Shown here piece by piece: positions 11,380 through 22,846 of a DNA stretch of 64,000 nt. The first letter of the stretch is position 1, and each line of letters begins with the position of its first letter. The notes beneath the pieces were generated by a model that saw nothing but the letters and a program-made list of their open reading frames with translations, did no database searches and had not been told where the DNA came from. This DNA is from Cryptomeria japonica (taxonomy: Eukaryota; Streptophyta; Pinopsida; Cupressales; Cupressaceae): contig NC_081415.1 of NCBI RefSeq assembly GCF_030272615.1, positions 600,179,644 through 600,243,643 on the forward strand. Reading direction: 5' to 3'. Made by a program: the position numbers and the translations under genes.

Positions 11380-11453
11380 GATTGAAGGTATTGTCATTGA
11401 TGGAAACCTTACAATCACCTACAATTTCTCATTGGAGTGTGCATTTGCCAACA
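11380..11453 (-). repeat. 5' LTR stump of L
   Basis: Only the first 74 bp of the 5' LTR survive (minus-strand start TGTTGGCAAATGC). They are fused directly to internal sequence, with the rest of the LTR and the primer-binding site missing. The end is confirmed by the AAGTT duplication. Bases 11380-11416 are the reverse complement, with two mismatches, of 3681-3717 in the 3' LTR. Confidence 0.8.
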
Positions 11454-11513
11454 AAGTTAAGGTTAATTTGGTTGAGTTTGGTGAAAACCAATTCACCCCC
11501 CTCTTAGTTTTCA
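11454..11513 (+). repeat. 3' LTR of K, second segment
   Basis: This continues the K LTR after element L. It begins with the second AAGTT copy and ends near CCCCCCTCTTAGTTTTCA, the ending type of the related LTRs. Confidence 0.65.
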
Positions 11514-13371
11514 TGTTGCTTTTTTGCCAATTTCATAGCTATTCTCAAATATCTTTAACACATATACACATCATTAAATATACCAGGCTATCTTCTACAT
11601 CTGTGATCATTGGCATGAATTCTCTTAAATATATTCAAAACATCTGTGATCATTGGCACAAATTCTCTTAAATATATTCAAAACATATATACAACATTAA
11701 ATACATCAATGACCTTCACACATACTCCAGTTATCTCCTTAGTGTCAATACATGTTGTAAGACATCAGGTTGATATCAATGACAACACATATTTCCAGTA
11801 AAGATTTACATCCATGCATACACAAATCTTCCAACACATATTTTCCATCTCTCTCATCAAATCTTTTGCATAAATCCTTACCCCATTCTATCGTATCATC
11901 CATTTCATCTTCATTTAACATCACCCTACCAACTTATTTGAGCATATATTTAATAGTCATGGTCTATTCTAGCACATCTTTCAAGGGTACCATCCAAATA
12001 ATAAGGTAAAAAATGACCAAGTGTAGTATATATACCATTTCCATCTACCCCATCAACTCTACATTTATTCATCAACTTGTTTTAGTAGCTTTTAACCCTT
12101 TTATTCATATAAATATAGTACTTGGAACCAGTAAAATCAGTATGAAACTATGATTTATTATATTTAAATTATAGACATATCCAATTTTGAGAAAGTATCT
12201 AAATCTATCTGAATATCACACTCTTGTTTCCTTGGATAGCTAAAACAAATAGTAACTAAAATATAATACAATGAACAATTAGTTGAAAATGAATTATAAC
12301 CATTAGATATCATGTTCATTTGAAAGTGAAGATCTTATATATATCACAATTTTGATATTTCTCTTTTTTCTTCTTCTCCCTCCATAATATAATTATTACA
12401 TACCTTCTTGAATATGATTTAATTAGTTATCTTTAAAGAACATATACACAATTTTGTAAATAGTATGCATTCATAGTAACCATATTCTGTGTTATACCTT
12501 CTTAAATTTATTTTATAAGTATTGCATAGATTTTGTTCTATTTACCAAAATGAGATTTATTCCCAATCTATGTTGTATTCATAGCCATGCAAGTGCATTT
12601 CATCATATATGTAAAATATAGGATGCATATGAAGGACATATCAAACAGTGGGTTAGATAAGTAATGAATCTTCAATTATTATCATAATCGAATAGTGCAT
12701 TAGTAATAGTCATCATATAGATTAATGGATACATGCATATGAAATTTTTCTCTTGAACAACCATATAGGAGAAATCTACATACACGTGTCATCATGATTT
12801 ACTGAGTTTGAGTAGCCTTGCTTCTGAGATAGGGTGCAGAATGTGGACCTACAAAGATCGATGATCCTCTTTACAAGAAAATCCCTTTTAAGGTGCTTTG
12901 GCCAAAGCCATGACATTGAGATAGATGTATTAATTGCATAAAATTATTAATAATCTTTGTCACATCCTGAATACATTCATGGTAGTATAGTATTCCTCCA
13001 TGCTTTGTATTTTCTAGGTTTCTAGGCTTTTCGAGGAGGGTCATTGATTCTTGAAGTAGGAAAAAATTTGAGGAAGCAATATGCTTTGTGGTTGGAAAGT
13101 AAAGCACCTCATCCATTCTCTCACCCCTTCAACATCACAAAGATGTATTGAGATGTACTCTCATTGTTTATAAGTTATATCATGTTGAGCTATATTAATA
13201 CTTGTAAGTGTTGTCCTGGTTGAGGCATGTATGGAAAGATAATTGTATTGAGGCATCATACACCTTAACTAAAACATCAGATTTATAATATGTTACTTGA
13301 TGTAATTACTGAGTAAAAATATGTTTTTCATTAATCACATTCACCATACATACTAGATCAATGGTCATCCC
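11514..13371. other. Unassigned AT-rich sequence
   Basis: Nothing convincing was recognised here. It has a 43-bp tandem duplication at about 11598-11683 and one 81-codon minus-strand frame at 12871-13116 without a recognised domain. It may be old flanking DNA of K or decayed repeat sequence. Confidence 0.5.
11598..11683 (+). repeat. 43-bp tandem duplication
   Basis: The unit beginning CATCTGTGATCATTGGCA occurs at 11598 and again at 11641, with two differences. Confidence 0.9.
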
Positions 13372-14679
13372 TCATGAGAGTTTGTCTTTTATTTTTGCAA
13401 TAATATATAATAGGCCATCAGGTGCAACAATAGTCTCACTAGGATCAAAAGTAATGCATAAGTCTTTTGTAGTTTGAGGTTTGTCAAAAAGGTTCATCAC
13501 ATTATTAGATTTTATATCAAGGTCATTAGAAGAAAAGGCAAGAGGCTCAAACTCAACAACATTGGTAGAATGAGAAGGCAATTAATGGTGAAGATTTGGA
13601 GGTTTTGGTTAGGAGGAGCTAAAAACTTATTCCATTTGTCATTCACACATGCTACAAATATAGTATTGTTATCAATAAATTATTAAATTGTATTCCTTAA
13701 TTGGTAACATTTCACAATATCATGACTAGGTTGATGATGATATTGACAAAAATCTTTAGGATCATGGGAAGATAGAAATGGTTTAGAATAGTCAATTGTC
13801 TTAATGGGAGGAAGTTGCAACACATTAGCATTCATCAACCTCAATAATATACTATGCAAAGACTCAAAAAGAGGAGTTAATTATTTTCTAAAGTATTTGG
13901 ATAAAGGGGAGACACCTAATGTCATGGCTATGACTTGAGTGTTGATGTTGTCATTTATCTTGATGAAAATTTTGTTTTGTTTGAGCTTCATAAATGATTG
14001 TTGAGCATTATCATTCTTATCAACTAGAGCCATTGAAGAAGATGATTCAAATTGACTCACTTAAAGCTGATAACTATGAAGCACTACACACAATTGTGTT
14101 AAAAAAGTAAACTCATAAAATATAAGCTTTTCTCTAATATCCTTTTGTAAATTAGCAATAAAAATTCTTTGGACATCATAATCAAGCACATGATAAGAAA
14201 TTTATGAATGCAAATGTTTATATCCACCAACAAAGCCAGACACTTTTTTTTTAACTCCTTGCTTACAATGAATCAAATTAGTCAAATTAATCTTAGGACA
14301 AATGTTATTTTGAAATTATTGAATGAAAGCATTAGTCAATTCTTGAAGATAAGTGATAGAATAAGGATACAAAGAACAATACCATTGCAAGGATTTATCT
14401 CTAAAGTTTCTAGTAAACAATTTGACCATAAGTCTTTAATCATGAGAAAAATCACTACAAAAAGTTTGAAATGTCTTCACATGAGTCAAGGGGTCACCTT
14501 TTCCACTATACAACTCTAATTGATGAATTTCCATATTCTTAGGAGGAACTACACAAACAATGTCATTGGATAGTGGGCTTGCTACATCAAATACAACAAC
14601 ATTGAACTTGGATTGATTTATGGAATCCAATTGGTGTTATAAGGATGTAACAGTTTGAGCTAGGTTATTAATATTTTCT
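13372..14679 (-). pseudogene. GAG remnant N of the GAG-only gypsy-like family
   Basis: The minus strand encodes a decayed copy of the GAG seen in B and C. Visible blocks are NINNLAQTV, NQSKF, DVASPLS, LELYSGKGDPLTHVKTFQT, RIFIANLQKDIREKL and CQYHHQPSHD. The stretch before the protease-like domain (SETIVAPDGLLYI) reaches about 13380. Many stops interrupt it. The 3' part is lost at 13372 and the 5' part is cut off at 14679 by insertion of element F. It is the oldest recognisable layer of the central nest. Confidence 0.8.
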
Positions 14680-14999
14680 TGTTGAACAACTAGTAGGACT
14701 GAGATGATGGGGTGAATCACTCCTGAACTTCAAAAAAAACTATTAATAAACTAAGCTAACAATAATACATTAACCATTAACACATAAACATCAAGCATCG
14801 ACACATGAGCACATGAACACCAAATTTATGTGGAAAACCCAAACAAAGAAAAATCATGGTGAGAATCAAACTCACAACATGAATAATAATGCTCACAACA
14901 TTTTATGCATACATCCAAGGAGCACCAACACTTGAACGACTTGCAGAACTAAGGCACACAACCTTAGGAAAGATACAAAGAGGAATTGCACAACTAAAG
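14680..14999 (-). repeat. 3' LTR of F, low-coordinate segment
   Basis: GAG homology of N stops at 14679. From there the sequence reads TGTTGAACAAC and then the GATGGGGTGAATC ending typical of the related LTRs. The LTR is interrupted by E2 at 15000 and resumes at 46389, giving about 1.16 kb in total. Confidence 0.7.
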
Positions 15000-16254
15000 T
15001 GTTAGAATCCAAGAACACTGAGAGGGGGGGTGAATCAGTGTTCTACTATAATGATCAAATTTAACCTTATTAAAACATGCATTCACCAATAGGTATACCA
15101 ATACATATAAGATTGAAAGAAGTAAATAAATTAATAAGCCAATCACATAAATGAATACCATATAACAAAGAATTATACATGGAAAACCTCAAAGAGGAAA
15201 AACCACAGTGGGATTTCTGACCCACAATATCAATCCACTGGCCATACGAAAAGATATTACACAATATGGGGGCCTGCACTTGCAGGAAGGATTACAACCT
15301 AGAGCACACTACTCGTCACAAAAGGAGTCTCACTGACTACATACAAATCCAAACTACAATCCGGAGAAATGAGTGAACTGCAATGATAACATCTTATATG
15401 CCTGAATATAGTTCTGGTTAAGCTTTGTCTGTTCTGGTTCTGAAACCCTAAACCCTTACCAGAATAACCTCTTACATAATCAACATTCCTCACATTAAAA
15501 TTGTCCATCTCTCACTTACATTACATCTATTGGCAGTGGGCCAGTGTCCCTTGCGTGGATTTGCGACATGGTTTAACAGCCTCCTATGGATTCTATAAGT
15601 CTAGTGGTTGTATCGGGCATTGACAGGTCGATCTTTTGGTGCAACGACAACCACACTTGTAACAAGTAGTATCAAAGCTTGGTCATAGGTTCAAATCACA
15701 CAGGCCATGGTGAGTGACGCTAGGAGGGGGATTGTTGGCAATGGGCCAATGTCCCTCATGTGGATTTGTGACATGGTTTAATAGCCTCTTGTGGATTCTA
15801 TAAGTCTAGTGGTTGTATCGGGCATTGTCAGGTCAATCTTTTGGTGCAACGGCAACCACACTTGTAACAACATCATATCACAAAATGATCTAATCAACTG
15901 ACCTATATACCCTTACAATCCTTTGTGCCTTATGTCGGCTTACATAGATAATTACAAAATGAATATACATGTCGGCTCAATTACATATATACATAAATAT
16001 CAAATTCAATTGTCGATTGTCAGATCTCTTAAATGATGTCGGCCTCCAATACTGGTATCCTAAATGTGAATCATGTTGGCCTGCAATGCCGATAGCCATA
16101 GAATTCCTTCCAACTAGTGAAGATACCTGTCGATGCCAGTGCCAGTGTTGTGAAGTGTCTATCGGTAAATAGCCAAACTAAAATATGAATACAGAAGATG
16201 TTGCCATCAATGACAACATATTGAAACCAATCAAATGAGTGTCAATTGCCAATA
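15000..16254 (-). repeat. 3' LTR of E2
   Basis: It is 1255 bp with the TRIM-like insertion and about 908 bp without it, against 900 bp for the 5' LTR. Plus-strand ends are TGTTAGAATCC and TTGCCAATA. The terminal CA has become TA on the high side. The body is clearly homologous to 45484-46383. Confidence 0.9.
15528..15869 (+). mobile_element. TRIM-like miniature LTR retrotransposon
   Basis: Two 137-bp direct repeats (15528-15664 and 15733-15869, starting TATTGGCA/TGTTGGCA, ending TTGTAACA) flank a 68-bp core. The core starts with a primer-binding-site-like stretch containing TATCAAAGCTTGGT and ends with a polypurine run AGGAGGGGGAT. The duplication ACATC flanks it (15523-15527 and 15870-15874). 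The E2 5' LTR shows the empty site. It has no coding capacity, as expected for a TRIM. Confidence 0.85.
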
Positions 16255-16268
16255 ATATCCCCCTTTGG
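16255..16268 (-). other. Polypurine tract of E2
   Basis: On the minus strand GCCAAAGGGGGATAT precedes the LTR. Inverted arms GTTGCCATCAATG (16200-16212) and CATTGATGGCAAC (16269-16281) flank the tract and the start of U3. Confidence 0.75.
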
Positions 16269-16515
16269 CATTGATGGCAACACTCATGTGAAAAATGATA
16301 ATGGTTTCCATCTTCTGGTTTCTTCTTGAGACTGCTTCCCCTGAGCTGAATATCCATATGTGATCATGATCTAAACAAAATACTCCATACCTCCATATCT
16401 CTTGATTTCAAGAATATTTTTCACCTATACCTCCCCTTTGACATCAATGCCAAAAATACCAAAAAATCGGGATGAAGAATGAAAGTCTGTAGAAAGAATG
16501 TCCCAAAAACATCTC

Positions 16516-17073
16516 TTATCGGAGCTGAATATACTTGAAAATTTCTGGATAGGCTTTCTCCAAAAGCTCTAGATAGGTATCCCAACCTGATTTGAATGTG
16601 CCATAAATATATACAATTCCATTAAGCATTTGAGCATATGACTCTTTCTCATTAAGCTCTATCGGTGTGGGCCTACCAACCAAATCAATGCATTCTTTCT
16701 TATGTACACTTAAAGAGTCCAACCGAGGACTCACCAATCCTTTAAGACTTATAGCTCTCCTATTGATTTTATCTTTTTCCCTCTCAAGAGCTAAAACTTG
16801 AGCTTCCAAAACCAAAATCTGACCATCAATAGATGTAGTCAAAGAATTTGTGCCATCAAAAGAATTGGCTATACCTACAATTTTCTCCTAAATATCCTTA
16901 ATCCTTTTATCTGTCTCTGTTGTAAGTAAACTTGTGTTGCAGTATACTCTATAAATATTAGTAAATTGCCTCAAAGCATTATCAATCAACTTCAATTTAT
17001 CATTAATCTCCTTCTTCTTCGACTCAATCATCTGATCAAATGTAACTCTCTTAGCTTGTGTAAACCTCTCCAA
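16516..17073 (-). pseudogene. E2 ORF2, C-terminal coiled coil
   Basis: A minus-strand frame of 186 codons with one stop at 16888. It is Lys/Glu/Leu-rich with heptad-like spacing (MIESKKKEINDKLKLIDNAL, VLALEREKDKINRRAISL). It corresponds in place and composition to the C-terminal coiled coil of L (4008-4934), including the spacing of SPRLDSL / GPKLDIL. A frameshift separates it from the upstream ORF2 frame. Function unknown. Confidence 0.65.
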
Positions 17074-17317
17074 TGCCTACTTGTTTTATTTCTAGCTTTA
17101 AAGATTGAAAGTCCTTAGAAATGTTCTCTGTGATTATTTTGAGCTTGTTGGATGGGCTTGATCCCTTGTCAAATTTTCACTCTGGGACAAGTCTATGCAA
17201 AATTGGAATAGACTGATCAATAACTCCTTTGTTCACAAACCCTTTCTTCATCATCTTCTCTGCAACCATCATCATGAGCTCAGTGGAACTCATCTCCGTT
17301 ATGTTTTTCTTCTCTAC

Positions 17318-19714
17318 CTATGAGGTGTCAATTGACAACAATGATGCACTCACTACCAGTTCCTTGCCGAATTCATCTCCCTTCTCCTTTGATGGTTGAT
17401 TAACTTTTATAACTTCCTCTTTTGCATCGGTGGCTTTGCCACTTGGTGCAGTATCAGTAACTATCAGTTCATCCTTAGAAACTATGTCCTCAACTTGTAC
17501 AGTCTGATCCAGAGGACTATTGTCCTCAACATTTGTAACCTGTACACTCTCTAAATCTATCAGCATATCTACATTTTCTGGTATCACCTCTGTGTCCTAT
17601 ACATTAGATTCTACCAAAGGCTCTATATTCAATATCTTAATATCCTTCAAAATTGTACCCATTATACCTTTACCTTTCCCTTCAACTGGGATGTTTGTAG
17701 TATCAGTTTTAGCTTTTGATGAAGTGTAAAAACTAGGGTTTGCAACAAAGAATTGAACCCATGCCTTGTGGGTCTCAATGACTATCTCATTAACCCTACC
17801 TAACATAAGACTAACTATCTTGTGCTTGCTTTGAAATATCTTTCTATCTGCAACCTCAAGAGTCATATCTAACTCCTCTAGGGTAATGGATGCACAAGTA
17901 GTTAAAAACTCTTGAATCTTTATGTGCTTGTCTTCCTCCATAGCTGATAATATTCTATCATCTAATTTTTCATATAATTGTGCTGATATTTGATTCTCAA
18001 TTTCTAACAAAGCTTTCTTATATATATCCAAATATAACAAAACTTCTTCCTCAACTTCTCTTTGTTCATCATCATCTAAATGCTCATAATAAAATTGTAC
18101 ATTTTTCAACATGTCATCCTTAGTTATTTCATCTACCAATTCTGCACAAGTCTTAGGTGGAATAATAGTTACATTACCAGATACAAGTGCAAGATCTATG
18201 TCATCCATATTCTTTCTTCTTCTAGTACCGGATGGAGCAGAAGGTGTTTCCTTTGGAGCTCTTGTCTTTGCCGGTAACTTGATTGTAACCTTCCTAACTG
18301 GTTGCTTCTTTGTTTCCTCCTTAGTCTCTTCACCTTTCTTCCTCAATACCCTCTTGAATGCTAAAGGTATGTCTTCCCCAGTTCCAGAGTCTGATGGAAT
18401 AGGCTCAATGAAAACTTCAGGCTCTTTCCTCTTCCTTCCTTTTTTTGGAACAACATCTATTAATTCTTTGATGTCCTGAGATACTTGTTCCACAAATTTG
18501 CTTTCCTTGCCTTGTTGTTTCTCCCTCTTCTTTTGGTTAAACTCAGTTTGAACCTATTTCTTCTTTTTTTTTGTAGTACCAAAGGATTTCTCAGCTTCAT
18601 CAATAGGTGCATCAATTAACGACTGTGCATAAGCATCCAAAATTTATCCATCAACTTCATAACCCATCTCTTCAATCCATATCTTCCGGGGTTTGACTGC
18701 TTCCATCAAGGTTTCATCTTTCTTAACCATGAAGCATATCTCGGTTGAGTATTTCTCAATAATGTGCTTTGGAACCATCTCTCTAGATTTAATAGTTTTC
18801 TAGAATGACTTGAAGTAACCCAAAACTTTATCATCTCACTGACTACCCAAACTAGTAATAGATTGTTTCAGTTGTCTTCCTACTGGGATATCAAATGCCC
18901 ATTGTCTCTTCACAAAATTGGGAGCTTTATTAATGAAAAATAGCATCAAATAGAGAATAAGATTTCCATACTAGAATGTTCCCTTCTTCTCTCCTTTGAT
19001 CTTCCTTTGGTTAATTAACAATTCATCTAACATCCATCCATAGAGATCTAACTTCTCATTCTCCCTCATGATCTTATGTGTTGCATAAATGCAGGAGATA
19101 GAAATATAATTTAGATGGTTTGATTGAGTTACCTTGTATCCAATGACCATGCTTTCAAATATGATATCATTGTCGATGATAGTGCTAACCGTCATCGATC
19201 CCCAGTCCGAAGTTGCACTAGTGAGTTTGTTAACCTGGTCATTAGAAACCTTGTTCTTCGGATGTTTACCAACTTGCGACAAACCGGTGATGGCCCTGAT
19301 GGCCTCCTTCAACATCTTGTAAGGTCTGTCCAACTAGATGAATTCTCCGTGCACTCTTCTCAAAACAAATCTGATAATCTCATCTTCAAATTCAAGAATA
19401 TCAAGACTGCTAGTAAACCCTAGATCCTCAATATGTTGATACTCGGGCTTGATCTTTCCAAAGTCTCACATCAACTTGCTCATATACATGCTCTTGATAT
19501 CACTAGTTCCCAAATCCTCAATGTGACAGTGAATGTAGGCTCTAACATCTTCCACATATACAACTCCTTCCAGGACATGGGAAAATGTGCCAACTGAATC
19601 ATCCAAAGTGGCAATATATGGGCATTGCTTGAAAATCAGCCTAGGACGGTCCTTAACCTCAACAATAGTAGGATTTGAAATAAAAGTAGGTGTAGAGGGT
19701 GATCTCGCTTCCAT
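17318..19714 (-). pseudogene. E2 ORF2, unknown conserved polyprotein
   Basis: From the ATG at 19714 (MEARSPSTPTF) a single frame of about 800 codons runs to 17318, broken only by stop codons. Blocks in order: RPRLIFK, YIHCHIEDLG, RRVHGEFI, EAIRAITGL, MVIGYKVTQSNHLNYI, DELLINQRKIKGEKKGTF, FDIPVGRQL, EICFMVKKDET, EEMGYEVDG. A basic region (KKGRKRKEPE, GTRRRKNM) follows, then a helical domain (LLYLDIYKKALLEIE, IVSLMLGRVNEI) and an acidic linker. Each block has a counterpart in L. No catalytic motif of RT, integrase, protease or transposase was found. Alternative readings are a captured host gene or a highly diverged structural protein. Confidence 0.75.
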
Positions 19715-20158
19715 GATGAAAGATAATATTGATAAGTACCTGAGAAATAGTTATCGGTGAAACCCTAAAGAACTCTTCCGATTGCTAGTGAAATCGCTCA
19801 AGAAGATATCAAATCGCATTGAAGTGCCTTAGACTCACTCTCAATCACTCTGAATCACTTTGAATGCAAGGTGATCAGAAATGAAGTGGATTCAACCTTT
19901 TAACCTTTAAGAAACCCTAATCTGTCATTGACATGAATGAATTTTGGTGAAAGATACCCGATCTCGATCGAACATCTTCATGCTGGATAAACGTTTCCAA
20001 TGTTTGGAACATCTTCTAGAACCTCTTCTCAGGGCTTAAGCAGTATTTTCATGAATTTTTCCTACCCCTTAGGCATCTACCTCAGTTGTCAGATGAGCTT
20101 CTTGCCGGTGCAGAAGCAACCTCCTATGTTGGTTGAGTAACCAGAGCACTTCCATCTG

Positions 20159-20556
20159 CTAGTGATCATCTGACTTCCTGACCGATTTCTTGATATGATC
20201 TTGCCAGATTTCATTGACCTTCTCTTTCCCTTTATCATTTGATCTATCATTGCCAACCGGTAGATTTTTGCTTCTACAAAACTTAGCTATATGTCCAATC
20301 TTGTTGCATACATAGCATGTAACATTTTTCTTTTGAATTGCTTTCCTAAAACCGGTATAATTGCTTGACCTGCACTGATTAGCCATATGTCCAAATTTTC
20401 CACATGCATAAAATTTTACATTCATTCTGCAATCTTTTGTCTTATGACCATACTTATTGCATTTAGAACATTAACCGGGAGCAGAATCATAGTTCTGATT
20501 TTCTCTATTTCTACATTGCCTAGCCATGTGACCAAATTTATTACAAATAAAGCATC
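20159..20556 (-). pseudogene. E2 ORF1, CCHC knuckle part
   Basis: This is the downstream part of ORF1 after the insertion of C. It contains the rest of knuckle 1 (CNKFGHMARQC), a CSKCNKYGHKTKDC knuckle, a degenerate FYACGKFGHMANQC and CYVCNKIGHIAKFC. It ends in a basic and acidic tail at 20159. The first knuckle is cut by element C at its CF codons, and the other half is at 44765. Confidence 0.75.
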
Positions 20557-20632
20557 TATGATGGCGGGAAAATGATGAGTGATAGATCAAGAGGAAAACT
20601 AATGCTTTCCCTCAAAGAGAGATGAAAGTTTC
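20557..20632 (-). repeat. Outer 3' LTR copy of C, first segment
   Basis: Low-coordinate end of the C LTR (TATGATGGCGGGAAAATG), matching 35737 onward. It is interrupted at 20632 by element D and resumes at 27444. Confidence 0.85.
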
Positions 20633-21148
20633 TATTAGAATACTTAATCTTTACTAGGCTTAGGTTTATTTGTATTTAGTTTAGGATATTCCTTTGGAAT
20701 TCCTACATGTAATTTGTCCTCTAGTGCATGTGTGAGGACAAGTCATTTCTTTTATTTTCCTTTATTAAGGAATATTATATTTCCTCCATAAGAGGATGTG
20801 GACACATGGCACACACATTTTATGAATGTTGGCATTCATAGATTTGGGAGTTACTTTGTAACTCCTCTCCTCATCTCTATTTAAGAGATGTTTCCTCTCT
20901 CATTTCTTCTCAATGACAATATTGTAAAGAGATTCTTGCTCCCTCTCTCTCTCTCATTTTAGGCATTGCCTCATTCATAATAACACAAGGGGTTTTTCTT
21001 TGCTTCCCCCTTTCAAAAGTTCTTGTGCCCCCTTCTTCACATTTGGGTGTTTGCTCCAAGGTTTTTGCATTTCTCTTGGTAACATTTACTTCATCAATAA
21101 ACTTACTTGGATTTTGTTTTTCTTCCCTTGCTCTTGTATTTCCTTTCA
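20633..21148 (+). repeat. 5' LTR of D
   Basis: 516 bp, starting TATTAGAATAC (TG changed to TA) and ending TTTCCTTTCA. A TATA-like TATTTAAG lies at 20878-20885 within a small palindrome (CATCTCT...AGAGATG). By eye it differs from the 3' LTR by a few percent. Confidence 0.95.
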
Positions 21149-21161
21149 TGGTATCAGAGCC
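21149..21161 (+). other. Primer-binding site of D
   Basis: TGGTATCAGAGCC directly follows the 5' LTR. It is the usual plant copia site complementary to initiator methionine tRNA. Confidence 0.9.
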
Positions 21162-22846
21162 AAGTTCTAATCCTTGCTTCAATTTGAGATTGATGAAGGT
21201 TACCATTCTGTGGAGTTCACCTTCTTGGAGGCATTCTTGAGATGAGAAGAAGTTCTTTCTCTAATATTTTCTACTGTGCAATTTTTTATTTCAGATTTTA
21301 ATTTTTTTTAGGTTTAATCTTCTTAGATTCTAAATTTTTTATTTAAAAAAGCTTTGGAAGGCTTGCCACCAAATTTTCTTCTTTCAGGTTTAAAGTTGTG
21401 GTTTTGGAAGGCTTGCCGCCAAAACTCCATTTCTAACCTCTTTTCCTCCATTCTATAATTTATATTTATCAGTTTTGGAAGGTTCTAACGTATCTGTCTT
21501 TGTATAGATAATATTGTTTTGCTAAGGTCTTATAATTTGTTTCTTCTACAGGAAAGATTTAATTTTTTTAATAGCTATTCTTATCATTACAAACATCTTT
21601 GTTATTCTTTCTTTCCTATTTGCACTCTATATCATATTATTATTTTGTATTCTCTGCAATCCATTGTTTCTGCATTTTGTATTTAATGTATTTGTTTAGA
21701 TAAGTAGATTGTTGATTTGTATTAGATAAAGCTTCTACATGTAACTTATTTGTGCAATTTATTCATTTGAAATATCGCCTCTACAAGCATCGTTTTCAAA
21801 ATAGCTTAGTCCTTTCAGTTCCTCTTTTGCTTGCATTGGATTAGCGTTTCTCTGTCCTTTGCTTCAACAACTCTGCATCTTACTTCAAAAAGAACTTGTA
21901 ACGTATTTGTCTTTTATTCATAAAACGTATGATTCTGCCATTTATTCATTGCATTGTAGAATAAATATCATTTATTTTATTTAAAAAAGAGCGCTTCTTT
22001 TTCTTTAACTCTAATTTCATATCTCATGTATTTGTTCTTTCCTATTTGCACTCTATATCATATTATTATTTTGTATTCTCTGCAATCCATTGTTTCTGCA
22101 TTTTGTATTTAATGTATTTGTTTAGATAAGTAGATTGTTGATTTGTATTAGATAAAGCTTCTACATGTAACTTATTTGTGCAGTTTATTCATTTGAAATA
22201 TCGCCTCTACAAGCATCGTTTTCAAAATAGCTTAGTCCTTTCAGTTCCTCTTTTGCTTGCATTGGATTAGCGTTTCTCTGTCCTTTGCTTCAACAACTCT
22301 GCATCTTACTTCAAAAAGAACTTGTAACATATTTGTCTTTTATTCATAAAACGTATGATTCTGCCATTTATTCATTGCATTGTAGAATAAATATCATTTA
22401 TTTTATTTAAAAAAGAGCGCTTCTTTTTCTTTAACTCTAATTTCATATCTCACGTATTTGTTCTTTATAGTAAGTTCTCTTTAAAAAGAGCTTTTTACTT
22501 TTTAAGTTTTTTTTCAAACAAAAGTTTCTAATAATAAACTTTTCCTTCCTTTTTTTTGGTTTATGATCTTTAACTTTTAATTAAAATTTAAATATTTTTA
22601 TTCAATTTAAAGTTTAGTTATAGATTTGGAAAAAAATTTATTAATATTTTTTAAAGTTTAAAGTTTTATTATTAAAACTTTTATTTATTTATTTTTAAAT
22701 TTAATTTATAATTTTTTTTTTCAAATTTAATATATTATTAAAAACAAAAATCATAATTTTAGGTGCATTTATTTTTCTTAAAACAAATTATTTTTGTCTA
22801 TTAAGTAAAGGGGATAATTTTTTTTACTAACCATTATTTTGCTATC
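21162..22846 (+). other. Leader of D
   Basis: This is about 1.7 kb of AT-rich non-coding sequence between the primer-binding site and GAG, unusually long for a copia leader. A 426-bp tandem duplication explains part of the length. Confidence 0.8.
21611..22462 (+). repeat. 426-bp tandem duplication in the D leader
   Basis: 21611-22036 and 22037-22462 are nearly identical, with three substitutions seen by eye. Each unit contains CTTTCCTATTTGCACTC near the start and ends in TATTTGTT. Confidence 0.95.

Larger units (their letters stand above)
2981..11453 (-). mobile_element. Non-autonomous LTR retrotransposon L with large unknown ORF
   Basis: L lies in the 3' LTR of K and is flanked by the perfect 5-bp duplication AAGTT (2976-2980 and 11454-11458). 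Minus-strand order is: a 74-bp stump of the 5' LTR, coiled-coil plus CCHC ORF1, ORF2, polypurine tract, 3' LTR. The primer-binding site and most of the 5' LTR are deleted. No RT, integrase or RNase H homology is visible in about 7.6 kb of internal sequence, 2.5 kb of which is the inserted solo LTR M. Its coding layout is the same as that of E2, so the two belong to one family. L was inserted before M and after K. Confidence 0.85.

Noticed and set aside
11598-11683. Two-unit repeat as a CRISPR or satellite array
   Set aside because: Only two adjacent copies without spacers; a simple tandem duplication in plant DNA.
12871-13116. 81-codon minus-strand frame as a small gene
   Set aside because: No homology, codon or context support; it sits in unassigned AT-rich sequence and could be chance.
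15528-15869. Direct repeats as a simple tandem duplication in the LTR
   Set aside because: The 68-bp core with primer-binding-site-like and purine-tract features, the ACATC duplication and the empty site in the sister LTR indicate an inserted TRIM-like element.
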